Part shown: in pieces, positions 6,961 to 13,826 of the stretch | Position numbering within the stretch: the stretch's first letter is position 1 | Layout: every line of letters starts with the position of its first letter | IMG/VR virus record: IMGVR_UViG_3300031239_000006 | Span: 1 to 38,764 of that record | Length of the DNA stretch: 38,764 bases | Source: a virus | Reading direction: 5' to 3' (one strand) | Notes under the pieces: model-generated | Seen by the model: only the letters and a program-made list of their open reading frames with translations | Database searches by the model: none | What the model was told of the DNA's origin: nothing | Made by a program: the position numbers and the translations under genes

Positions 6961-7389
6961 ATGGCGACGCAGCTCATTGCGTATGACGACAATGTTATAA
7001 TAACGACAGCCTTAGCGACGATTGCGGGAAAGTCCTATCAGCTCTCCGCCATCCAATCTTTGGAGATTGTTCGCATCGAGAAAAATACAGGGTGTCTGTC
7101 GGCGACGCTGTTTTTGACGGGCGCGGCTTTTGTCGGCGGGGCGTCAATGTTCATGCTCGCCGATTACTCGAAAGCGCATACATTACTAGATATTTCATTG
7201 CTTTCTATTGCATCCGCGACGTTTGGTCTGGCGCTTATCATTGGCAGTATCTTGATAAGCGGCGACAAACCGGATTATGCGATTGTCATTGCATTCATAT
7301 CCGGCGATCGGCTGCAAGTGCGATGCAGAAGCCTTGCTTATGCGGCGTGGCTGAAACAGAATTTTGAAGCGGCTATGCAAACGAAATAG
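6961..7389 (+). CDS. GC-poor membrane protein, DUF6232-like; possible moron
   Basis: 142 aa. It has a short beta-type N-terminal part (GKSYQLSAIQSLEIVRI) resembling DUF6232 proteins, then two hydrophobic segments (about 48-68 and 78-100) and a soluble C-terminal part. A very good ribosome site, GGAGGG, precedes the ATG. The gene runs rightward within the immunity region and converges on the repressor gene. Its base composition is visibly poorer in GC than its neighbours, a sign of separate acquisition. It may be expressed in the lysogen, like rex-type or other morons, but this is inference. Confidence 0.7.
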   Translation: MATQLIAYDDNVIITTALATIAGKSYQLSAIQSLEIVRIEKNTGCLSATLFLTGAAFVGGASMFMLADYSKAHTLLDISLLSIASATFGLALIIGSILISGDKPDYAIVIAFISGDRLQVRCRSLAYAAWLKQNFEAAMQTK

Positions 7390-7403
7390 TTGCATACACA
7401 AGA

Positions 7404-8012
7404 TTAAAGCGAAGGCAATGTCCCTAAATATCGCCATGCCGCTAGCAGTTCCAGATTATCTTCGGCTGGCGCGTTATGCGACTCGACCCGCCATGTCCCA
7501 GCTTTTCTGCCTTCGCGTAATATTTTAATCATCAGCCGGCCGTCTATTGTTTGAACGATTGCGTATTTATCGACAAGCTCGCGCGGCGTTACAGGCTCTC
7601 GATCGTAAAGAACATATTCGCCGTCGAAAAAGCGCGGATACATCGAATCGCCGCGGACCTGTAAAGCGCCGACGTGCGGCCCGCAAGGCATCATGACGCA
7701 GGCGGGCAGCGCATAGGCTTCGACGTCGGACGCCCATTCGACGCGCGCGCCGGCGGCGACGACGCCCAAGAGAGGGACCGACGTTTCCGCCGGAACGGCG
7801 GCGCAAAGATCGCCGTCGCCTGTGCGCAGCCATTCCGCCGAAACGCGGAAAAACGCGGCGTAGCGGTCCAGCGCCCGCACAAAACCGCGCGTTCCGTTTT
7901 CATGGGCGTGATAGGTCGGCTCGGAAACGCCCATCGCCCTGGCGGCCGATGCGGCGTCTTCATAGCCGGCTTTGCGGCGCGCAAGAATCAGCCGTTCATT
8001 GGGCGTTTGCAT
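7404..8012 (-). CDS. CI/LexA-like repressor (XRE HTH + S24 peptidase)
   Basis: 202 aa. An N-terminal XRE-type HTH (residues ~1-65) is followed by a LexA/CI S24 domain. The catalytic Ser123 lies in GDSMYP and the Lys163 in MIKIL. A candidate self-cleavage site AAG-A lies near residue 87. This is the master repressor of lysogeny, expected to be inactivated after DNA damage by RecA-assisted self-cleavage. GGAG stands four bases before the ATG. It is divergent from the Cro-like gene, with two degenerate operators between them. Confidence 0.93.
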   Translation of the reverse strand: MQTPNERLILARRKAGYEDAASAARAMGVSEPTYHAHENGTRGFVRALDRYAAFFRVSAEWLRTGDGDLCAAVPAETSVPLLGVVAAGARVEWASDVEAYALPACVMMPCGPHVGALQVRGDSMYPRFFDGEYVLYDREPVTPRELVDKYAIVQTIDGRLMIKILREGRKAGTWRVESHNAPAEDNLELLAAWRYLGTLPSL

Positions 8013-8060
8013 GTTTCTCCGTCGACAGGTGCAGCAGTCTGATTTTTAACAAATCCGCCT

Positions 8061-8073
8061 ATTCGTTCCGCAT
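8061..8073. promoter_or_regulatory. Operator OR-a (degenerate)
   Basis: ATTCGTTCCGCAT matches the perfect OL palindrome at 11 of 13 positions. It abuts the -35 box of the rightward promoter, with its last T shared. Confidence 0.65.
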
Positions 8074-8100
8074 TGACTTGCGCTATGCGTTTGGTATAGC
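8073..8100 (+). promoter_or_regulatory. Rightward early promoter
   Basis: TTGACT (8073-8078), a 16-base spacer, then TATAGC (8095-8100). The expected start, around 8106-8108, is only a few bases before the ATG of the Cro-like gene at 8110, so the mRNA would be nearly leaderless. Operator copies overlap both boxes. Confidence 0.7.
8085..8097. promoter_or_regulatory. Operator OR-b (degenerate)
   Basis: ATGCGTTTGGTAT matches the OL palindrome at 11 of 13 positions, with one perfect half-site. It runs into the -10 box, so a bound protein would block the rightward promoter. Confidence 0.65.
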
Positions 8101-8109
8101 CTTGCGGTC

Positions 8110-8361
8110 ATGAACAGGATCAAAGCCCTCCGCACCCGTCTCGAATGGCCGCAGTCCGCGCTCGCCGCGTTCCTCGGCCTGGCGCAGCCGGCTGTGACGC
8201 GCATGGAGGCGGGGCAGCCCGAATCCGGGCCGGTGTCCCGTCTCGTCGACGCCCTGACCAGCGCGCTCGATCGCGGCGCGATCGCCAAGGGCGCGACGCC
8301 CGAAGACTGCCTGCGCGCGATCGGCGCGACGCCCCCCGACAAGCGGGAGAACGCCGCGTGA
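8110..8361 (+). CDS. Cro-like small HTH regulator
   Basis: 83 aa with an XRE-type HTH in residues 1-55 (RLEWPQSALAAFLGLAQPAVTRMEAG). It is divergent from the repressor, the usual Cro position. There is no ribosome site in front of its ATG, which fits a leaderless message from the promoter just upstream. It probably represses the repressor gene and tunes both early promoters. Confidence 0.82.
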   Translation: MNRIKALRTRLEWPQSALAAFLGLAQPAVTRMEAGQPESGPVSRLVDALTSALDRGAIAKGATPEDCLRAIGATPPDKRENAA

Positions 8362-8663
8362 CGCAGCATCCTGTTCTCGCCGCCGGCTTCCCCTATCGCT
8401 ATGCCCTTATGTTCGAGTGCATCGCCATGGGCGACACGGGCGGTCACGACTGCGCGGCTCTTCTCCAGCTCGCGCAAGCGGGGCTGATCGATTTCGAGCC
8501 GCGCCTCGCGCATCCCGCATCCGGCGGGCGGTTGAGGTGGGCGGAGCCTGTGTTGACAGAGCGCGGTCGGGCGGCGCGCGACGCTTATCTCGCCGCGCGC
8601 GCCAAAGAGCATCCCTTGCTGCGCACATTGGTTCTGACGCCACGCCGCGGAGCGCCCGCATGA
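8358..8663 (+). CDS. Hypothetical early protein
   Basis: 101 aa, GTG start overlapping the Cro-like stop (GTGA), with GGAG eight bases upstream. It has a helical N-terminal half and a basic C-terminal tail, with a LTERGRAARDAYLAARAKE segment that could be part of a winged helix. No family recognised. It is co-transcribed with the Cro-like gene. Confidence 0.6.
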   Translation: MTQHPVLAAGFPYRYALMFECIAMGDTGGHDCAALLQLAQAGLIDFEPRLAHPASGGRLRWAEPVLTERGRAARDAYLAARAKEHPLLRTLVLTPRRGAPA

Positions 8664-8786
8664 TCTCCTCCTTTCCCCTTTCGCGCCGCCTCGGCGCATT
8701 CCAGCTTCGCGCGGCTTGCCGCCGCGCGGAGGGGCGCTCTCGCGCTCTGCCTCGTCGCCCGGCCATGGGCGTTTCCTGCCTTGACT

Positions 8787-8819
8787 GCCGCCGGCTCCCT
8801 CGGGGTCGGCGGCTTTTTT
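8787..8819 (+). terminator. Intrinsic terminator after the Cro operon
   Basis: GCCGCCG (8787-8793) pairs with CGGCGGC (8807-8813) and is followed directly by six T (8814-8819). The loop is 13 bases. It would stop the short immediate-early transcript unless it is antiterminated. Confidence 0.8.
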
Positions 8820-8920
8820 AGCGGAGCCGATTTCTCGTCTTCCGAACGGGTTGTCCTGCCGTTCGACAGCGCGTCGCCGGGCGCGCGCCGGAAGAAAGCC
8901 CGGGCTTTTGCGTTTTGTGT

Positions 8921-8952
8921 CGCGCCGCCGGCGTTCCCCCGCCGGCGGCGCG
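8921..8952 (+). other. 13-bp perfect inverted repeat
   Basis: CGCGCCGCCGGCG at 8921-8933 and its exact complement at 8940-8952 flank a TTCCCC loop. Very stable as RNA. No T-run follows, so it is not a classical terminator. It lies 60 bases before the next gene, so it may be a leader structure or a protein-binding site. Confidence 0.6.
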
Positions 8953-9012
8953 TGTTTCGCCTTCTCTTTGCGGAACATTGGCGAAGATCAATCGACCACG
9001 AAGGAGAGTTCC

Positions 9013-9390
9013 GTGTCGTCAGCGTATCGTGACGAAATCAGCAGAGCCGGCGACGCCGACGCGCAAGTGCGCGGCTGGACGCGTTTTCTCGAAGGCTCTT
9101 ACGCGCGGCGGCGCGGCGTCGGCCTGAGCGAGGCGCGGCGTCCGCTGGCGCGCGATCTCGGCGTCGCGCCGGGCGCGGTGGAGCGGCTGCGCGCGGGGCG
9201 CGTCAAGGGCGTGCGCGTGCATCTCTATGACCGCGTCCGCGCGCTGTTTCTCGCCGCCGTCCAGGACGAAATCGCCGCGCTCGAACATGCGCGCGATCTC
9301 GCCCGGCAATGCGGCGCGGACCCGCGCGGCGGCGAACTCGGCGCGATCGAGGCGCATCTCGTCGCGGCGCGCGCGCTGCTGGGGGCGTGA
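9013..9390 (+). CDS. Hypothetical protein with HTH-like segment
   Basis: 125 aa starting at GTG with AAGGAG six bases upstream. Residues ~35-62 (LARDLGVAPGAVERLRAGRVK) look like a helix-turn-helix, and the remainder is a long helix with an arginine-rich face. It is the first gene after the hairpin region and could regulate the operon. No family named. Confidence 0.65.
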   Translation: MSSAYRDEISRAGDADAQVRGWTRFLEGSYARRRGVGLSEARRPLARDLGVAPGAVERLRAGRVKGVRVHLYDRVRALFLAAVQDEIAALEHARDLARQCGADPRGGELGAIEAHLVAARALLGA

Positions 9391-9593
9391 TGGACCTGTT
9401 TTCGCGCCAGCGGCCTGCGGAAAAGCCGGCGCCGCCGCGCGCGGATTTGGCGATCTGGGCGGTCCGCGATCTTCGCGGGCCGCGCGCGCATGCGTGTTTT
9501 CGATGCGGGCGGTTCACGCCGCCCGGCGTGCAGAAGCGTGAATGGGGCGGCGTCGTTTTCGCCTGTTCGGATCATATCGGAGAGGTCAAATGA
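9390..9593 (+). CDS. Small zinc-finger-like protein
   Basis: 67 aa. A possible zinc site is formed by CFRCGRF and, about 20 residues later, CSDHIG (CxxC ... CxxH). Its ATG overlaps the upstream stop (TGATG) and its stop overlaps the next ATG. Nucleic-acid binding is plausible but not shown. Confidence 0.6.
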   Translation: MDLFSRQRPAEKPAPPRADLAIWAVRDLRGPRAHACFRCGRFTPPGVQKREWGGVVFACSDHIGEVK

Positions 9594-10123
9594 AAGCGCA
9601 ATTTTACGCGCCGGCGGAAGCCGTCGCGGCGATTCATGCGGCGGCGCGGCGGGAGACCGACGCGATGCGGGACTGCAATTTTTCGCAACACGCCTCGCCG
9701 CAGCGGGCGCAGGTTCTGGCGTTTGGCGTGTTGCGGCGGCTCTATCCCGGCGCGGCGTCGCAATCCATCGCGCGCGGGCTCGGCTGCGTCGGGCGCGAGG
9801 CGGTCTCCATTCGCGGGCGGCTCTATACGGCGCGGCAAAATGCGCGCGAGGCAAAAGAGGCGGGGCGCGCCTTCTGGTGGTCTCCGGAGCTTGAGCGCCG
9901 GCTCGTCGCCGCCGCGTCGCGCCTGCCGGCCGTGTGGATCGATCCTTTTCCGGAGCGCGATTTCGTCCGGCCCGGCCATGTGCGCCTGGCGGAAACCGCG
10001 CCCAAGGCCGATCTCGTGTGGCGGCGCGAATTTCATTGGGTTCGCCCGCATGTGATCGAGCTGTTCGACATGCCGCGGCCGGGCTGTTCGGCGCTGGATC
10101 AGCGACGCGCGGGGGTTGCGTGA
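9590..10123 (+). CDS. Hypothetical protein with HTH-like region
   Basis: 177 aa, ATG overlapping the previous stop. Residues ~40-80 (AFGVLRRLYPGAASQSIARGLGCVGREAVSIRGRLYTARQ) look like a DNA-binding helix-turn-helix of the kind seen in sigma-like or GcrA-like regulators, but no clear family match. The C-terminal half has many aromatic and charged residues. It lies in the replication operon. Confidence 0.55.
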   Translation: MKAQFYAPAEAVAAIHAAARRETDAMRDCNFSQHASPQRAQVLAFGVLRRLYPGAASQSIARGLGCVGREAVSIRGRLYTARQNAREAKEAGRAFWWSPELERRLVAAASRLPAVWIDPFPERDFVRPGHVRLAETAPKADLVWRREFHWVRPHVIELFDMPRPGCSALDQRRAGVA

Positions 10124-10935
10124 AAGCCCCGTCCGGACATACCGCCGTTCGCGCGCAAAAGCGGCCGCGCGGGCAGCGCGACGCGGCGCTTCCGTGGCAG
10201 ACGCATGAGCTGTTCCCGACGCCGCCCTGGGCGACGCGGGCGCTGTTCGAGAATGTGTTTCCGGCGATGGGCTTGCCGGCCGTCGATCGCTCGCGCGCGA
10301 TATGGGAGCCCTGCGCCGGGCTGCGGCATATGGCGGATGTCTGCGAAGAATATGCGCGGGTCGTCATCGCCTCTGATGTCTGCGTTTACGACGAAACGCT
10401 CGATGTGCGGATGTTCGATTTCGTCGGCGGGCCCGTCCAGCAGGCCCCGGGGATCGATGCGGGGTGGATTATCACCAATCCGCCGTTCGGGCTCGCCGCC
10501 GATATTTTCGAGCGCGCGCGCTGCCTCCTATCGGGGGAGCCGCATGGCGGCATCGCGCTGCTGCTGCGCCTGTCGTGGCTCGAGGGCGCGGATCGTTTCG
10601 AGCGCATTTTCAGCCGCGCGCCGCCGACGGTCTTTGCGCCTTTCGCCGAGCGTGTGCCGATGTGCGAGGGCGGTTATGACCCCGCCGGATCGACGGCGAC
10701 GGCCTATGCGTGGTTCGTCTGGCGGATCGAGGACGGGCTCGTCGCGCGGACGCCGAACAGCCTTCCGTTTTTTCCGACCTTCGTCATTCCGCCCGGCCGG
10801 CGTGAGGCGTTGACCCGCGCCAGCGACCGGCGGCTCGCCGCGCGCCATGTGCCGGGCTGGGTCGCGCCCTCGACGCTCAAGGCGTCCGGCAAGGATCAGG
10901 ACTGGCTCGATCTCGTGGGGGGCAAGCTGTCGTGA
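10120..10935 (+). CDS. DNA methyltransferase-like protein
   Basis: 271 aa, GTG start overlapping the preceding stop. A class I methyltransferase fold is suggested by EPCAG at 64-68 (S-adenosylmethionine site, motif I), ASDV at about 84-87 (motif II) and the motif IV NPPFG at 120-124, which in N6-adenine and related enzymes is the catalytic (N/D)PP(Y/F). It could modify phage DNA against host restriction. A role on RNA or protein is not excluded, because this short type has no target domain I can recognise. Confidence 0.78.
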   Translation: MKAPSGHTAVRAQKRPRGQRDAALPWQTHELFPTPPWATRALFENVFPAMGLPAVDRSRAIWEPCAGLRHMADVCEEYARVVIASDVCVYDETLDVRMFDFVGGPVQQAPGIDAGWIITNPPFGLAADIFERARCLLSGEPHGGIALLLRLSWLEGADRFERIFSRAPPTVFAPFAERVPMCEGGYDPAGSTATAYAWFVWRIEDGLVARTPNSLPFFPTFVIPPGRREALTRASDRRLAARHVPGWVAPSTLKASGKDQDWLDLVGGKLS

Positions 10936-11942
10936 GCATTGGCGCTGTCAATTGGGCGATCGAGAGCGACGATCTGTCGCCGAATGCGAAGCTCGTCCTG
11001 ATCCTGCTGGCGAATTACGCCGATGAATTCGGCGAATCCTATCCGTCGCAGGAAATTCTGGCGCAGCGCACGAAACAGTCGACCGATTCCGTCCAGCGGC
11101 GCATCGCCGATCTGATCGCGGCGGGGCTGCTATTCAAGATCGCGCGTTCGGGCGCGGACGGGCGGCGGATGCACAACCGATACGTGGTTTTGCACGACGA
11201 AAAGGCGCGGCTGCATGCGGTCTCGCTCGGCTGGACGCCGCCGGCGTCTAGCGCGGCCGATCGTTCTTTAAACCGAATGGAAGAGGGCGAAACGGGCCTC
11301 CATGCCGCAGATTGCGGCATGGACCATGCCGCAAATGGAACGGAACCATGCCGCAACCAGAACGAAACCATGCCGCACTGTTGCGGTGTAACACATCAAC
11401 TAACCATCAATAACACTTCCCCCCTACCCCCCAAGGGGGTTTTGGGAGAGGGGGACGCTTCGCGTGGTCAAGGGAAGAAAACGCCGTCCGATCTGGCGAA
11501 CGAGGCGTGGGAGGCTCTCCGGAAGGTCTGGCCGTGGAACGCGACAGAGCTTCCCGAAGCGGCGCGGACCGTTTTCCTGCGATTGACCGACGACGAGCGC
11601 CGGCAGGCGATCGACTGCGCGCCGCGCTACATCGCCGAATGCCGGCGCGGCGACCGCAAGATCGCTCATGCGAAGTCGTGGCTCGCCGGCAAGGGCTGGC
11701 AGGTGTTCGAGGGGCGTTCGGCCGAAAGCGCGGCGGCGCTCGCCGGCGCGGCGTTTTTCGTGCTCCGCGATTCCCGGCAGGCGGCGGCGTGGATGCGCTA
11801 CGAGGCCGCGGTGCATGGCAAGCCGCTGCTGAAATTCATTCCGACGAAGCGCGGCGAGGGCTGTTATCGGCCCTCCGAATGGCCGCCGCCCATTCCCGAA
11901 GAGCTGCGCGGCAAGGGCGATGCGCCCGGCACCGCGGCGTGA
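10932..11942 (+). CDS. Lambda-O-like replication initiator with internal origin
   Basis: 336 aa, GTG start overlapping the previous stop. Residues ~5-95 are a winged-helix domain of the HTH_36/phage replication protein type (LSPNAKLVLILLANYADE, QRTKQSTDSVQRRIADL). Residues ~120-165 are a low-complexity linker whose DNA holds four iterons and an AT-rich patch. The C-terminal half is a separate domain, perhaps for recruiting the helicase. No helicase or loader gene is seen, so the phage would use host DnaB. The layout closely follows lambda O. Confidence 0.82.
   Translation: MSIGAVNWAIESDDLSPNAKLVLILLANYADEFGESYPSQEILAQRTKQSTDSVQRRIADLIAAGLLFKIARSGADGRRMHNRYVVLHDEKARLHAVSLGWTPPASSAADRSLNRMEEGETGLHAADCGMDHAANGTEPCRNQNETMPHCCGVTHQLTINNTSPLPPKGVLGEGDASRGQGKKTPSDLANEAWEALRKVWPWNATELPEAARTVFLRLTDDERRQAIDCAPRYIAECRRGDRKIAHAKSWLAGKGWQVFEGRSAESAAALAGAAFFVLRDSRQAAAWMRYEAAVHGKPLLKFIPTKRGEGCYRPSEWPPPIPEELRGKGDAPGTAA
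11300..11377 (+). repeat. Four iterons: probable replication origin
   Basis: CCATGCCGCA occurs at 11300-11309, 11324-11333, 11346-11355 and 11368-11377. The last three are exactly 22 bases apart (two helix turns) and the first is 24 away. An inverted copy at 11313-11322 makes a 10-bp palindrome with the first repeat. An AT-rich stretch follows at about 11388-11420. Iterons inside the initiator gene followed by AT-rich DNA is the known design of the lambda origin. Confidence 0.82.
11388..11420. other. AT-rich stretch next to the iterons
   Basis: Clearly poorer in GC than the surrounding DNA, with runs such as AACTAACCATCAATAACAC. Immediately downstream of the iterons, it is the likely duplex-unwinding element. 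A C-run/G-run hairpin (about 11420-11440) lies just beyond. Confidence 0.6.
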
Positions 11943-11988
11943 GGCGTGAGGCGTTGGCGTTCGGCGGGAATGGGCGATGGGGCGGGCG

Positions 11989-12570
11989 ATGGCGAAACGC
12001 TGGTATGTGATCGAGACGGTCGATCGTCGCGACGAGGATGCGACGCTGCGGCTGTGTGCGGCGGGGTTCGAGGCGTGGCGGCCGGTCGATGTCGTGCGTT
12101 CGCCGCGCCGGCCGGTTGGGCGGCGGGCGGCGGCGACGCGCGGCGAGCCGCGAATCGAGCGCAAGATTTCGCGCTTTGGGCGATTCGTTTTCCTGCGCGT
12201 CGATCTGAACGCCTGCGTACGCTCGGCGGTGCTGTCGGTTGCGTCGGTGCGGCGGTTTCTGTGTTTTGCCGGGACGGACGATCCGGCGAGCGTGCCGGAC
12301 GATCTGATCGCGTATTACCGCGAGCATGTTCCCGTGCGCTGGCCGTCGCTGGTTGTTTATCAGGTCGGGCAAGTGGTTGAATTTACGGGCGGTCCTTTCG
12401 AGGGCCGCGCGGCGCGGGTGAAGCGGGTTGACGAGCGGGGAATTTTGAGCGTAGAACTCGACGTGTTAGGTCGCGCTACACCAATCGTCGTCGAAGTAGC
12501 GCATGTGCGTCCGTCCGAGTTGTTGAAGGCCAAGCCTCCGCCGGGACGCGCATTCGAAGAAGTCGCCTGA
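11989..12570 (+). CDS. NusG-like transcription factor
   Basis: 193 aa. It begins KRWYVIETV like a NusG N-terminal (NGN) domain, with GRFVFLRVDLN in the middle, and ends with a KOW domain (QVVEFTGGPFEGRAARVKRV, residues ~125-175). NusG-family proteins bind the RNA polymerase clamp and change pausing and termination; specialised members such as RfaH and LoaP antiterminate long operons. Lying between replication genes and a ~25-kb structural operon, it is probably the late antiterminator. ATG at 11989 fits the NusG start best. A strong RNA hairpin lies just downstream. Confidence 0.85.
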   Translation: MAKRWYVIETVDRRDEDATLRLCAAGFEAWRPVDVVRSPRRPVGRRAAATRGEPRIERKISRFGRFVFLRVDLNACVRSAVLSVASVRRFLCFAGTDDPASVPDDLIAYYREHVPVRWPSLVVYQVGQVVEFTGGPFEGRAARVKRVDERGILSVELDVLGRATPIVVEVAHVRPSELLKAKPPPGRAFEEVA

Positions 12571-12614
12571 GCCCAATGGGTCAGGCGCAAAGTGCGAAGC
12601 AATGGCGCATTCAA

Positions 12615-12641
12615 CCCCGGAAGCCGAGAGGCTTGCCGGGG
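12615..12641 (+). promoter_or_regulatory. RNA hairpin with GAGA tetraloop
   Basis: CCCCGG + AAGCC pair with GGCTT + CCGGGG around a GAGA loop (a GNRA-type tetraloop), giving 11 base pairs with one bulged G at 12635. It is 45 bases after the NusG-like gene. It is followed by no T-run, so it is not a terminator. It is a candidate recognition or loading site in the late leader RNA. Confidence 0.65.
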
Positions 12642-12686
12642 ATTTCCCTATGGGGTCTGGCCGGTAGGCAGGACAGGCGGGCAGGC

Positions 12687-13043
12687 ATGGCGCGGGCTCC
12701 AGCAGGGCTGTCTCGATCGCGTGCGGGCGTCGGCGTTGGCGCGCCGGCGTCGGCGGCGCAGGGCGCGAGCGACGATTACGAGGCGCGGCGGCGGGCGGCC
12801 TTCGACTGGCGGCGCTGGTATGGGACGGCGCGATGGCGCGCGGTGCGGGCGGAGCAGCTCGCGCAGGAGCCGTTGTGCCGCATGTGCGCCGCGGACGGCG
12901 AGGTTCGGGCGGCGACGGTGTGCGACCATGTCGAGCCGCATCGCGGCGATGAAGCGAAGTTCTGGAATGGGCCGTTCCAGTCGCTTTGCGCGTTCCACCA
13001 CAACCGCGACAAGCAAAGCGCAGAACGAGCCGCCGGCCGCTGA
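12687..13043 (+). CDS. HNH endonuclease, terminase partner
   Basis: 118 aa from the ATG at 12687. The HNH core is CRMC, then CDHVEPHRGD, FWNGPFQSLCAFHHN: the metal-binding cysteines, the catalytic His of DHV, and the final His-His-Asn. In HK97-like phages an HNH protein next to the terminase takes part in packaging and cos cleavage. The frame is open to an earlier ATG at 12576, but that part has no ribosome site and overlaps the hairpin, so I prefer the shorter form. Confidence 0.88.
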   Translation: MARAPAGLSRSRAGVGVGAPASAAQGASDDYEARRRAAFDWRRWYGTARWRAVRAEQLAQEPLCRMCAADGEVRAATVCDHVEPHRGDEAKFWNGPFQSLCAFHHNRDKQSAERAAGR

Positions 13044-13170
13044 TCACCGCCGGCAAGTAATGGCAAGGGGGGGGGAGGGCAAAACCCAAAGCCACCCCCG
13101 CCGCGACCGGTCTTCCAGTCAAGCGCGGAATTCCGCGAAATTGTTGGAATGTTTTTTTTATGGTGGTGCG
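13044..13170. other. Gap before terminase; possible cos region
   Basis: 127 bases without a gene. It holds a nine-base G run (about 13065-13073), a C-rich stretch around 13090-13100, and an inverted GCGGAATTCCGC at about 13129-13140. In HNH/P27 terminase phages the cohesive end site often lies here, but no cut site can be read directly. Confidence 0.35.
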
Positions 13171-13785
13171 ATGCGGGGACGGCGCAGAGACAGCGCGGAT
13201 GCGCAGGCGGCCAAAGGCGATCCGCGCAAGCGGGGCGCCAAGGTCACGCGCGCCCGCGCCGACAAGCTGGCCGCGTTGCTCGCCGCGCCGCAGGAGTCGT
13301 CCGACCCGCTGGCCCCGCCGGCGCTGCTGACCGACCCGCGCTGCGCGCATGCGCTGGCGGTGTGGCGCGAATACGCCCCGCGCCTGGCGCGAAACAATCT
13401 GCTCGTCGAGCTGGACCGTCTGACCTTCGCGATGTTCTGCGTCTATTACGGCGAGTTCATCGAAGCGACCCAAGACATCCGCGACAAGGGCAAATATTTC
13501 CTGGTCAAAATGACCTTCAGCGAAGACACCATGCCGCGCGCCAATCCGAGCGTCGCCATTCGCGACAAGGCGTGGGCCGTCGTCATGGAAATGTCCAAAC
13601 GCTTCGGCCTCACGCCGCTCGATCGCTATTCGCTCACCGCGCAGCAAGCGAGCGCTCTCGGCAATGGCGGCGGCCTGTTCGATCATGCGCAGAAGCCGGC
13701 GGCCGAATCGCCCGCTGCGGCGCCCGATGATCTCGTCGGCTCGCTGGGCAGTTTCGATTCTCCGCCTCCCCGCACGCTGCAATAA
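13171..13785 (+). CDS. terS: Terminase small subunit, P27 family
   Basis: 204 aa. The basic N-terminus (MRGRRRDSADAQAAKGDPRKRG) followed by LTDPRCAHALAVWREYAPRL, NNLLVELDRLTFAMFCVYYGEF and NPSVAIRDKAWAVVMEMSKRFGLTPLDR is the standard P27-type pattern. It recognises the packaging site and brings DNA to the large subunit. It lies between the HNH and large terminase genes. The ribosome site is weak (GGTGG). Confidence 0.9.
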   Translation: MRGRRRDSADAQAAKGDPRKRGAKVTRARADKLAALLAAPQESSDPLAPPALLTDPRCAHALAVWREYAPRLARNNLLVELDRLTFAMFCVYYGEFIEATQDIRDKGKYFLVKMTFSEDTMPRANPSVAIRDKAWAVVMEMSKRFGLTPLDRYSLTAQQASALGNGGGLFDHAQKPAAESPAAAPDDLVGSLGSFDSPPPRTLQ

Positions 13786-13826
13786 ACAGCCCGGCGGCAT
13801 GACCCAATCCCTGCCGGGAGGTTGAG

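Larger units (their letters stand above)
8664..9012. other. 349-base structured intergenic region
   Basis: No convincing gene. On the rightward transcript it would fold into four strong hairpins: 8683-8697 (6-bp stem, 3-base loop), 8708-8728 (8-bp stem, 5-base loop), the terminator at 8787-8819, and 8921-8952 (13-bp perfect stem, 6-base loop). A 53-codon frame at 8660-8821 overlaps three of these and looks spurious. The region separates the immunity genes from the replication genes. It could be a terminator/antiterminator block or encode a structured RNA. Confidence 0.65.

Noticed and set aside
8660-8821. 53-codon frame after the early protein at 8358-8663, with an overlapping ATG
   Set aside because: It runs through two strong hairpins and the terminator, and its product is arginine-rich with no structure. 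Kept as non-coding.
9225-10367. 380-codon minus-strand frame over the early genes
   Set aside because: It is arginine/proline/alanine-rich throughout, which is typical of a shadow, and it runs against three coupled plus-strand genes.
11420-11460. C-run/G-run segment as a separate regulatory element or G-quadruplex
   Set aside because: It lies within the initiator coding sequence. A hairpin is possible, but nothing distinguishes it from coding constraint plus high GC. Mentioned only as the edge of the origin.
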